In this document: piece after piece, positions 37,336 to 45,800 of the stretch
How the letters are laid out: each line of letters starts with the position of its first letter
Numbering within the stretch: the first letter of the stretch is position 1
Assembly: GCF_002056795.1 (NCBI RefSeq)
Contig: NZ_CP020104.1
Location: 879,001-943,000, forward strand
Source: Spirosoma aerolatum
GTDB lineage: Bacteria > Bacteroidota > Bacteroidia > Cytophagales > Spirosomataceae
DNA length: 64,000 nt
Direction: 5' to 3'
The notes under the pieces: model-generated
Seen by the model: the letters and a program-made list of their open reading frames with translations, nothing else
What the model was told of the DNA's origin: nothing
The model's database searches: none
Made by a program: the position numbers and the translations under genes

Positions 37336-37562
37336 TCCAGGCGGTCTATCAACAAAGGTGTATTCGATTGCCTATCCTGTTGTCAATACTTCAACGTTCA
37401 ACAGCTGAAGAATCTGACTATCATTTTAAACGCTCTTTCATCTTGTCGGACACGTTACTGATCCTGTCACTAGCTTACACTGAAATAGGTTGTCAGATTT
37501 CACCCAAAATCGACCGCAACAGCGGACCGTAACCATACAAGACCACATTCGCGACCTGCTGA

Positions 37563-37797
37563 TGGGACCGCCGAAGCGGTCGCTTCCAGTTCAGCGAACA
37601 ACTCCGAAAGGCCGCCGTTTTTCGTATCCTCTTTGGCGGTGAAGAAGTAAGCCAGGTGATGGAAGACTTAGGTATTCACAGTTGCCATACCTTGCGCAGT
37701 TTGGCCCAACTTTATCGTCAGAAGATGAAGACGTACCCCCATGAAGCAAACACAAAAGCGTGACATGGCCGCCTTAAAACAGCAAAATGAGGAGTGA
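37563..37797 (+). pseudogene. IS3-type transposase OrfA remnant
   Basis: A frame without start reads RFQFSEQLRKAAVFRILFGG, EEVSQVMEDLGIHSCHTLRS and LAQLYRQKMKTYP. This matches the order of the IS3-family OrfA helix-turn-helix (R-x-F-S-x-x-x-K-x-x-A-V ... G-I-x-x-x-T-L). After a C run the neighbouring frame continues with MKQTQKRDMAALKQQNEE, like the start of the OrfA coiled coil, and then stops. No OrfB or terminal repeats are visible, so the element is decayed. Confidence 0.45.
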
Positions 37798-37826
37798 GCT
37801 TTTGTGATGTGTGTCATTTGGGGGCG

Positions 37827-37884
37827 AATTGTGAGACATTGATTTTTTACTATCTGTCCAATACAATCAGTCGCATACGCACTA
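37827..37884. repeat. Duplicated upstream segment, copy A
   Basis: Begins AATTGTGAGACA, contains TTTTACTATCTGTC and ends with a CGCATACG core. It closely resembles 40571-40625. Each copy lies upstream of a marR-type gene, so the segment looks like a duplicated promoter region. Confidence 0.6.
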
Positions 37885-37938
37885 ACCAACTACTGCTTTT
37901 TTCTGCAAATCATGAACTAGTTGTCATTTTATAAAGTT

Positions 37939-37949
37939 ACTTAATAAGT
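37939..37949. promoter_or_regulatory. Short palindrome before first marR gene
   Basis: ACTTAATAAGT is palindromic around its central base and lies 13 bp before the start codon. This is the usual place for a MarR autoregulatory site. Confidence 0.35.
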
Positions 37950-37962
37950 TTACTTTATTAAT

Positions 37963-38406
37963 ATGGCCTCATCACCACAAAACGACCAAGAGTTATCAAC
38001 CGAACTACGAATAGTAGTGACCCGGCTTATTAAAAAGCTACGCAGTGAGTCGCCAACTCACGCCAAGCTATCGCTTACCGAACGGTCGGTCATTAAACTG
38101 CTCGATAAGCAGAAAGAACTGCTGCCCAGCGAGATCGCCAGGACAGAAAAAGTGACCATGCAGTCGATGTCGCAGATTTTGAATCACCTGCTGGCGCTTG
38201 GTTATATTACCCGTACCCCCTCCCAAACCGATAAGCGTAAAGTGGTGATCTCCCTGTCAGAAACCGGTCAGGCCATTTTACACGCTGTTAGAAATGAAGT
38301 TGACGAGTGGTTAAATAAAGCCATACTGCAAACCTGCTCCGCCGAAGACAAAGCGATCCTGCGTCAGGCATTGGTCCCGTTGAGCAAACTGGTGGAGGTT
38401 GACTGA
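37963..38406 (+). CDS. MarR-family transcriptional regulator
   Basis: 147 residues with the MarR winged-helix layout: recognition region LLPSEIARTEKVTMQSMSQI, followed by ILNHLLALGYITRTPSQTDK and the wing KRKVVISLSETG, flanked by dimerisation helices. MarR proteins repress efflux or stress genes until they bind a small aromatic ligand. It is encoded just ahead of a small decayed gene and an MFS exporter on the same strand, the normal target type. Confidence 0.93.
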   Translation: MASSPQNDQELSTELRIVVTRLIKKLRSESPTHAKLSLTERSVIKLLDKQKELLPSEIARTEKVTMQSMSQILNHLLALGYITRTPSQTDKRKVVISLSETGQAILHAVRNEVDEWLNKAILQTCSAEDKAILRQALVPLSKLVEVD

Positions 38407-38462
38407 AGCTGGTTTGAAAAAAAGAAGTTTAAAACTTTTGCAAACAACCTACTCATCGAATT

Positions 38463-38770
38463 ATGAAGTGATATCGCTATGTAGCTGCGTTTTTTGCCGG
38501 TGCTTTCCTGGCCAACGCAGTACCTCATTTTATTCAAGGTATCTCTGGCGATCCGTTTCCATCTCCCTTTGCCAAGTCACGGGCAAGGAGATTTCTTCGC
38601 CTAAAATCAATGTTTTGTGGGCCTGTTTTAATCTGTTTATCGAGTACTTATTACTTCAGGTAAGTAAGACATCTCCAAAGAACAATCTGTTGATGTTCCT
38701 GCTGTTTTTGGGTATTGTGGCTATGTCGGTGATGGCAAGTAGTTCATTCATGGTCAAGATGAAACCCTGA
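38463..38770 (+). pseudogene. Decayed paralogue of the small membrane protein at 40131
   Basis: From ATG 38463 the frame reads M-K-stop-YRYVAAFFAGAFLANAVPHF. It aligns with MFWYHYVACFFSGVFLTNAV in the intact gene at 40131, so the TGA at 38469-38471 stands where the paralogue has Trp. After AKSR, at the three-G run 38581-38583, the frame shifts by -1 to GKEISSPKINVLWACFNLFI and the rest to 38770. The gene therefore carries two independent lesions. Confidence 0.7.
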
Positions 38771-38811
38771 CTCTCAGGTGCTATTGACAGGTATTACGAT
38801 AAACTCACGTT

Positions 38812-40083
38812 ATGAAAGTAAGCACATTCACCGCGTTTAAAAGTCGGAATTACCGACTTTTTTTTGCCGGCCAATCCATTTCTCTGCTCGGCACCTGGAT
38901 GCAAAAGACGGCGGTAAGCTGGGTAATTTATTCGCAGACTCATTCCAAGCTGATGTTAGGCATGAGCGTGTTTGCTACCCTGTTTCCGTCAGCTTTATTA
39001 ACACCTTTGGGCGGTGTTTTCTCCGATCGATATGATCGGTACCGGGTTCTTTTACTCACGCAGGTTTTATCGATGGTGCAGGCGGTTCTGCTTACGGTTG
39101 TGGTCTTCTTCAAGAACTATGCCGTTTGGGAAATCATTCTATTGAGTGTCGTATTGGGTCTGATTAATGCGTTCGATGTGCCCGCTCGTCAGTCGCTGGT
39201 TTACGAACTGGTCGATGACAAAAAAGATTTACCGAATGCCGTGGCGTTAAATTCATCGATGGTCAATTTATCCAAGTTGATTGGCCCGGCCATTGCCGGC
39301 ATTGCCATCGAAAAACTAGGCGAGGTGGTCTGTTTTGGGCTGAACGCTGTCAGCTTTATAGCCGTCATTAGCTCCCTTTTGCTCATGAAACTGCCCAAAT
39401 ATGTACCAAGACTGCATAGGAAGAATATATTAACTGAATTGGCAGAGGGATTCACATATGCCAAAGAAACAGCATCCATTCGGTTTATCATGATCATGCT
39501 GGCGATGGCCAGTCTATTGGTGTTGCCCTTCACCAGCCTGATGTCCGTTTATGCAAAGGATGTATTTCGGGGCACAGCCTCCACCTTTGGCCTGCTCGAC
39601 AGTGCCATCGGGCTGGGAGCCTTTATCGGCGCCATTTTTCTGGCTTCCCTAAAGCCGGAGCGCAACCTGAGCAAGGTACTGGCCGTCAACACCTTTGTTT
39701 TCGGGGCAGGGCTCATCTTGTTTTCCTACACGAGCTGGTATCCACTAGCGCTGCTCTTTTTGGTAATTGGCGCATTTGGGATGATGTCGCAGATTACGAT
39801 CAGTAACACGCTGCTCCAAACTCAGGCAGCTCCTGCCATGCGAGGTCGGGTTATGAGTATGTTCGTCATGGTATATGCTAGCGCCTTACCAGTTGGTAGC
39901 CTGATTGTCGGGACTATATCAGAGCACGTTGGTGTACAGGCGACTGTACTAGGCGAAGGCATTATGGCCTTGGGGATTGGTGCGTTGCACCTCCGCCATC
40001 GACAAAAAATCAGTCCCTCAAAACCAATCTCGCCCCTGCCTGAAAATCTGGCACCCGAAGTGGCAGTGGCGCCAACAGCCTGA
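38812..40083 (+). CDS. MFS exporter (DHA3/EntS-like)
   Basis: A 423-residue membrane transporter starting MKVSTFTAFKSRNYRLFFAG, the signature of the EntS/MFS_3 group of exporters. TM2-3 carry GVFSDRYDRYR, and about 12 helices are apparent. Members export siderophores or drugs. The marR gene upstream and the decayed small membrane gene suggest one substrate-inducible efflux operon. The C-terminal tail is Pro-rich and cytoplasmic. Confidence 0.9.
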   Translation: MKVSTFTAFKSRNYRLFFAGQSISLLGTWMQKTAVSWVIYSQTHSKLMLGMSVFATLFPSALLTPLGGVFSDRYDRYRVLLLTQVLSMVQAVLLTVVVFFKNYAVWEIILLSVVLGLINAFDVPARQSLVYELVDDKKDLPNAVALNSSMVNLSKLIGPAIAGIAIEKLGEVVCFGLNAVSFIAVISSLLLMKLPKYVPRLHRKNILTELAEGFTYAKETASIRFIMIMLAMASLLVLPFTSLMSVYAKDVFRGTASTFGLLDSAIGLGAFIGAIFLASLKPERNLSKVLAVNTFVFGAGLILFSYTSWYPLALLFLVIGAFGMMSQITISNTLLQTQAAPAMRGRVMSMFVMVYASALPVGSLIVGTISEHVGVQATVLGEGIMALGIGALHLRHRQKISPSKPISPLPENLAPEVAVAPTA

Positions 40084-40130
40084 TAGATGAGTTACTAGCT
40101 TAAAGAATAAACGTTAAACCTAAAAATCAC

Positions 40131-40439
40131 ATGTTCTGGTATCACTATGTTGCCTGCTTTTTTAGTGGTGTATTTTTGACGAATGCCGTTCCTCACTTTG
40201 TACAGGGAATTTCGGGTAATAAATTTCCAACTGTTTTTTCCAAACCCCGTGGGCAGGGACTGTCATCTCCTTTTCTCAATATTGCCTGGGCCTGGTTCAA
40301 CATCCTGGTGGGTTATCTGCTCCTTCTTGCTGGCCAGTTGTCCAATCAGGCCCCTTTAACCGTCGTCTTCTTTTTATTAGGCATGGCCCTGGTGAGTTCA
40401 AGGCTTAGCATCCGGTTCTCAGCCAAGCGCAAAGAATAG
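40131..40439 (+). CDS. Small membrane protein of unknown function
   Basis: 102 residues with hydrophobic segments near 5-22 (VACFFSGVFLTNAVPHFV), 45-63 (IAWAWFNILVGYLLLLAG) and 72-88 (TVVFFLLGMALVSSRL). No named family was recognised. A damaged paralogue sits on the other side of the MFS gene. The start 48 bp after the MFS stop suggests co-transcription. Confidence 0.75.
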   Translation: MFWYHYVACFFSGVFLTNAVPHFVQGISGNKFPTVFSKPRGQGLSSPFLNIAWAWFNILVGYLLLLAGQLSNQAPLTVVFFLLGMALVSSRLSIRFSAKRKE

Positions 40440-40570
40440 GTAGACCATCACGATCACTTGCCTAAGAATCATCGTATGTTACGGATAGCCGTTGACAGGC
40501 ATGGAACCAGCCAGCCAATTAAAGGCCCTATGTATCGATAGGTACAATTTACCCGTCTCACATGAGAGCA

Positions 40571-40625
40571 AATTGTGAGACAGTTTTACTATCTGTCAAA
40601 CGCCATCCGTCGCATACGAAATACT
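40571..40625. repeat. Duplicated upstream segment, copy B
   Basis: AATTGTGAGACAGTTTTACT continues to TATCTGTC and CCGTCGCATACG, matching 37827-37884 apart from small gaps and substitutions. GACAG...CTGTC inside it is a short inverted repeat. It lies about 155 bp before the second marR start. The rest of 40440-40779 shows no gene. Confidence 0.6.
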
Positions 40626-40779
40626 ATTTGGGATAATACATGTGAAAAGGATTGCTCAGTAAAGTAACTGTTGAAAGCCCCGTAATCAATGAATGACCAC
40701 TAAACACGGTTAGGGTAGTCCGTTCAGTTATTAGGTAAGTTCAATTAAGTGGGGTAACGAACAATAGCTACTTTTGAGT

Positions 40780-41250
40780 ATGAATCCGGATCGCAACAAC
40801 ACAGATGAATCAACCCTACCCTTATCCTTGGGGGCTTTACTGGGCCGGGTAGGCCGACTAATCAGCAACCAGTTGACCGACGATTTTGAGCGGGCTGGGT
40901 ATTCGATCACCGTCGAGCAATTTGCCCTCTTGGTACACCTTTGGCAACAGGACGGGATAACCCAACAGGAACTCGGCCAGCGGGTAGCCAAACATAAAAC
41001 CAGTATTAACAGCCTGATCAACAACCTAGAGAAACGCAATCTGGTTAAACGAATCGAGGATCCCACCGATCGACGCATCAATCAAATACGACTCACCCGG
41101 CAAGCCTGGTCGCTACAACAACCGCTCACGGCTATCGCCTGGGCAACGACGAAACATACCGTTCAAGGAATCGATGAGCAGGAGCTGGCTATCTGTCGAA
41201 AAGTGCTGTTACAACTGGTAAGTAATCTCAATAGGCCGTCAGATCTGTAG
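40780..41250 (+). CDS. MarR-family transcriptional regulator
   Basis: 156 residues from ATG 40780. The winged helix is QQDGITQQELGQRVAKHKTS with INSLINNLEKRNLVKRIEDP, and the wing is TDRRINQIRLT. A TACTTTTG element (40769-40776) ends 3 bp before the ATG. If it is the real -7 box, the mRNA would be nearly leaderless. Two strong palindromes follow the gene and precede the next gene, and these are the obvious binding sites. Confidence 0.93.
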   Translation: MNPDRNNTDESTLPLSLGALLGRVGRLISNQLTDDFERAGYSITVEQFALLVHLWQQDGITQQELGQRVAKHKTSINSLINNLEKRNLVKRIEDPTDRRINQIRLTRQAWSLQQPLTAIAWATTKHTVQGIDEQELAICRKVLLQLVSNLNRPSDL

Positions 41251-41305
41251 ATAAAATAGTTTTAATTAAAACTATTTTATCTACATGTAGTTTCAATTAA
41301 AACTA
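41247..41305. promoter_or_regulatory. Tandem MarR-type operator palindromes
   Basis: Site 1 is a perfect 38-bp palindrome (41247-41284) centred on TAGTTTTAATTAAAACTA. Site 2 is TAGTTTCAATTAAAACTA at 41288-41305, one base different from the core of site 1. The centres are 31 bp apart, about three helical turns. They overlap the marR stop codon and lie 167 bp ahead of the NAD(P)-binding gene. Site 1 could also act as a terminator. Confidence 0.6.
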
Positions 41306-41471
41306 ATAAAGCGAAACTGCTTTCGATGCCACAGTACCGAGGTGACGCTGAAACCCGCGGGTTTAGAAAATTGTCCTGTATCGGCAAATCCAATAACGAC
41401 GGGGTGCAAACGTTCATCTGAAAAACGCGATCATCGATGAGAGTTAAGTGAAAAACCAATGAATAAGCGTT

Positions 41472-42104
41472 ATGAAAGTAGTCATTTTTGGCGCCACGGG
41501 CCAAACCGGGCGTGAACTCCTGCAACAGGCCCTCAACCGCGGCCATTACGTAACGGCCATTGTTCGTGACCCGGCCGCTATCGTTCTGACCCACCAGCGG
41601 CTGCACGTGACAGTCGGTGATGCACTAAAACCCGATTCATTTGCCCCCGCCCTTGAGCAGCAGGATGCAGTGTTGTCGGCCATTGGCATCAGTAGCTTTT
41701 GGGCTTCGCTTAAGCCTATGACCTTTCACCGTCAGTCAGCTCAAAACATCGTCGCCCAAATGAATAGAGCAGGGGTTAAGCGATTGGTCTGCCTAACCAG
41801 CGTGGGTGTACTCGACAAACCGGTCGGCCCGTTGTTCTATCGCTGGCTGGTGAAGCCCCTGCTTCGACATAAATATGAAGATATGCGGCAGATGGAGCAG
41901 ATTGTCCGGAAGAGTACGCTGGAGTGGACAATTGTGCGGCCGTTTCGATTGGTCAGCGGTGAGCGAACCGGACACGTTCGTGTGGGTGTATCCGGCACGC
42001 TGGACAATGCCGGGTCAATTTCACGAGCCGATTTAGCTGAGTTCATGCTGGGGCAACTCGAATCAGAAGCTAATTGGCAACAAACGATAGCGGTTGCCTA
42101 CTAG
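41472..42104 (+). CDS. NAD(P)H-binding protein, atypical SDR (NmrA/BVR-B-like)
   Basis: 210 residues with the N-terminal Rossmann motif GATGQTG (7-13) in MKVVIFGATGQTGRELLQQA. The later segments VKRLVCLTSVGVLDKPVG and LEWTIVRPFRL are typical of atypical short-chain dehydrogenases that act as NAD(P)H-dependent reductases or redox sensors. The Tyr-x-x-x-Lys pair of classical SDRs is absent, as usual for this group. It is preceded by the MarR-type palindromes and is probably the regulator's target. Confidence 0.88.
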   Translation: MKVVIFGATGQTGRELLQQALNRGHYVTAIVRDPAAIVLTHQRLHVTVGDALKPDSFAPALEQQDAVLSAIGISSFWASLKPMTFHRQSAQNIVAQMNRAGVKRLVCLTSVGVLDKPVGPLFYRWLVKPLLRHKYEDMRQMEQIVRKSTLEWTIVRPFRLVSGERTGHVRVGVSGTLDNAGSISRADLAEFMLGQLESEANWQQTIAVAY

Positions 42105-42376
42105 TCATAAACGGAATTAGTCAGCCTTACCAATCAGTATCATGGCCGATTTAGTGCGAATTTCTGCTTAAAACCAAGCGCGGGTCAATAACATCAGCCT
42201 GACAAAAGTGGGGCTACTAACGGGCCTTTTCCTGAGCGGCAAATAGTCGTCTCACGCACTCGGCCCCATTGCGAGTCTGGTGGCTGGGGGCATTTCCCGC
42301 AGTATAGATTGACAACACGTTACCGAGTACCTCCATTGGACGAATTTGGCGGCTTTCGAGCAGAGTTTACAGACCG

Positions 42377-42697
42377 ATGCGTCCAGACCATGGTCGTTTA
42401 AAGCAGTTCGAAGGCTTGGTAGTCGTGGCCTACCATAAAGCCATCCAGGAGGGTAATAAGCTTTTAGAAGTGTTGCAATTTGAGTCGCTTAGTCAATTTA
42501 AAGCGGTGGCTGCTAGCGCGTTGGGTGCCGCCCATCTGGTCGTCGGACTGCTGACCATGCCGTGTTTAGGGGCCACTCGGTACGAACTATTGGTTACCTG
42601 GTTTACTGATGATGGGCATAGCATTCCCTTTATTCATTTTAAATATGGCTTACTGGGGCAGCTTTTTAGTAGAATCGTTCAGAAACTTTTCCACTAG
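42377..42697 (+). pseudogene. Possible IS4/Tn5-like transposase remnant
   Basis: A 106-codon frame with KAIQEGNKLLEVLQFESLSQ followed by FKAVAASALGAAHLVVGLLT. This resembles the C-terminal YREK-type region of IS4/Tn5-like transposases (x-H-x-x-L-K-x-G-x-x-x-E-x-L-Q-x-E). The upstream part is missing. The surrounding 42105-42867 has no other recognisable gene. The match is by pattern only. Confidence 0.3.
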
Positions 42698-42867
42698 CTC
42701 TATCGTCAAATGTCCCGATTGGTACTTGGCCATGCGTGCTGTTTTTACGTGGATCAGTGGGGTGGGGGTTTAGCTACAACTGCTTTTGGGTTAGGGCTAC
42801 AATCGGCCGGGTGGTTCAAAATCGGCGCTTGTCAGGTTTATATCCTTTTGAGTCTAGTGCTAGTACG

Positions 42868-45800
42868 TCATTCATTGGTATTACCCCTGGTAAACACTTG
42901 AAGCGGGCTATTCGTATTACCAATTATGATCACGGATGTGGCCTTTTTCTGATGAAGTTGCACGATCGATTTCGCTTCTTTATCGGCATTCAACCCGTTA
43001 AGGTTGTCAACCATAAATCCACCACGTTTATCGCCAAGTAATAAGGTGCCTTTTGAGGCATCATACCAGCCGCCGATAGTTTCTGAGGCATAGGAGTTAC
43101 CGATGAGTAAAGCGTCTTGATACCCATCCCTATTAAAATCATCGACCACAATACCGTATACAGGACCAAATTGGGCTTCCACAGGAAGCGGATGCGCTTT
43201 AAACCCATTACCAACGTTTTCGTAGTACATGCTGCGAAATTCTGTTGCTTTTAAATGGTAGGCCGAATTGCGTTCCTCTTCTGTAAATGATTCGTTGAAG
43301 GTCGCATTTGCATACGTATCGAAATTGGGGAAACGACGTTTCATCGATGGGATCTGCGTCGTTAACAGATCGCGTGTTTGGCGTATCCACCGCTGTCGAT
43401 CATTGTAATAGGTTATGATAGGATCGATACGCCCGTTTTTGTCAAAATCGGCGGCAAATAACTCAATCGGCTGTTCGGATGATGCTTTGTATTTGGTATT
43501 CAATCCCAGATTTCCGGCTATCAAATCCATATCACCGTCATGATCAAAATCGGCAGTAGCGAGCGTATTCCACCAGCCACTTGAATGAGCGAATGAGTGG
43601 ATGAGCGAATGAGTGAATTGCTTGCCTGTATTTTTTAGTATAGTAATAGGCATCCATTCGCCACAAAGCGCTAAATCTTGTAAACCATCTTTGTCTAAAT
43701 CGGCCCATATAGCTGACGTAACCAGCCCAATGTTTTGTAGTTCAGGAGCGACCTGCGCTGTTATGTCGATAAATCGACCATGCTCGTTTTTAAGCAGAAA
43801 ACTGTTGACGGGCATTGGGTATTGACCTGGAATCAGCCGGCTACCTCGAAACAAATCCAGATCACCATCATTATCAAAATCACAGGCACTAATGCAGGAG
43901 CCGCTACTGTTGATTAGGGGCAATGCCTGTTTGGATGGCGTCAAATGCCCCTTCCCATCATTCAAATAAAGCCGATCCTGATAGGCGGCTGAAGGAGCGT
44001 TGGCATGGCTTCCTCCGCTGACTACGTACAAGTCCTGATCCCCATCCTGGTCCGCGTCGAAAAACAAAGCGCCTGTCTCTTCCTGATTGGCTTCTTTCTG
44101 AAGTTCCTTTTTTGCAAAACGACCAGTTGACTGCTGGAAGTACAGATAACTTTTCTGACCAAAATCTGAACCAATGTAGATATCCTCCAATCCATTTCCA
44201 TCCACATCGGCGACCGCCATAGGTGGGCCATTCTGCGAGTGCTTATGAGGCAGTAAAGGGGTCTGTGCAAAGTCATTAAACTCGCTCTCGGCATGGACGT
44301 AATCCAGCCCTAGATCAGTTGCTGGTATCTCTTGAAAATACGTGGGTGTTGAAAAACTACGTGGTTTGTATTTTCCAATCGGATCATAAACAACACGTAA
44401 CACTTGATTGGGCTTTACAGTACGTAGCACCTGATAGGTACCATCATTCCAGATGATCTCCACCGAATCGATAGTTGACGTGGCCCCCAACCCAAAATGC
44501 AGATACGGCTCCACTGACGATACATAACCACGCGTCGGATTAAATTCGGCTGTTTGTGTATGATTCCCGGAGTAGACATTCACCCGCGTTCCCTGCGCTG
44601 GATTCCGCTCAAGCGCCAGCCGAAGCCACGAATTTACGTGTTCTTTACTGTCGCTATACTCTGCAACCTGCGCTGTACCATTTTCATAGACAAAGGCTTC
44701 GTCATCGATGGCGTTAATGACTATGTCCAGATCCCCGTCATTATCCAGATCGGCGTATGCAGCCCCATTGGAAAAATTTGGTGCGTCGAGACCCCATTGC
44801 TCCGATACGTCCTCAAACGTCAGATTGCCTTCCGCTCCTCGATTTCGGTAGCAGAAATCAGCCAGTTTCACGTCAGGAAGTTCCAGTAATTTTTGGTAGG
44901 CTTTTTTATTTTTCTCCTGCTCATCACCAAAACCTCCGGCATGTAAATCGGCCAGATACGTAGTAAAATCCAGATTCGTTACATCTCGTCGATAGCCATT
45001 GGTAATCAGTAAATCGCGATAGCCATCATTGTCAAAATCGGCCAATAGGGGTGCCCAGCTCCAATCGGTTTTATCGACACCCGCGAGTTGGGAGATTTCA
45101 GAGAAGGCTCCCCGCTCCCCGCCCAACTGCAAAGTATTGCGCATGTATTGTGGTTGGTAACCCATTTTCAAATCCATACGAAACCGGTCGTAATTGTATC
45201 CGGGCAGCATCATTTTCTGACGCTGGTTCGTATTGGGCAGCATGTCAACGACCATAATGTCGGGCAGCAAATCATGGTTGATATCAGCGATGTCGACGCC
45301 CATCGCGTTATGAGACTGGTGCTTCAGATAATCAGCTGCTCTATTGGTAAACGTACCATCCTGATTATTAATCCATACCAAATCATTCGACAGAAAATCA
45401 TTCGCGCAGTACACATCCTCCCAGCCATCACCATTCAGATCCGCAATGGTAATACCCAGTCCATACCCTTCTGTCAAGATGCCAGCCTCGTGGGTAACGT
45501 TTTTAAAGAGTGAAAGAGTGAACGAGTGAATGAGCGAATCTTTAGAAAACGCTCTTTCACTCTTTCGCTCTTTCGCCCTTTCTGCGCTCATGTTCCGGTA
45601 CAACCGATCATTACCAGGAGCTTCCCCATTCATCATTTTCGGACGCAGGGCGTTTCGATTATAGCGGTCAAGAGCGTTCGTTAACACATAAGCGTCCAGG
45701 TCACCGTCGTGGTCGTAATCGAAAAAAGCAGTTTGGGTGCTGTAACCCATGTCGTTCAGCCCATATTCACGGGCTTGTTCCCGAAATCGAACAGGATCGC

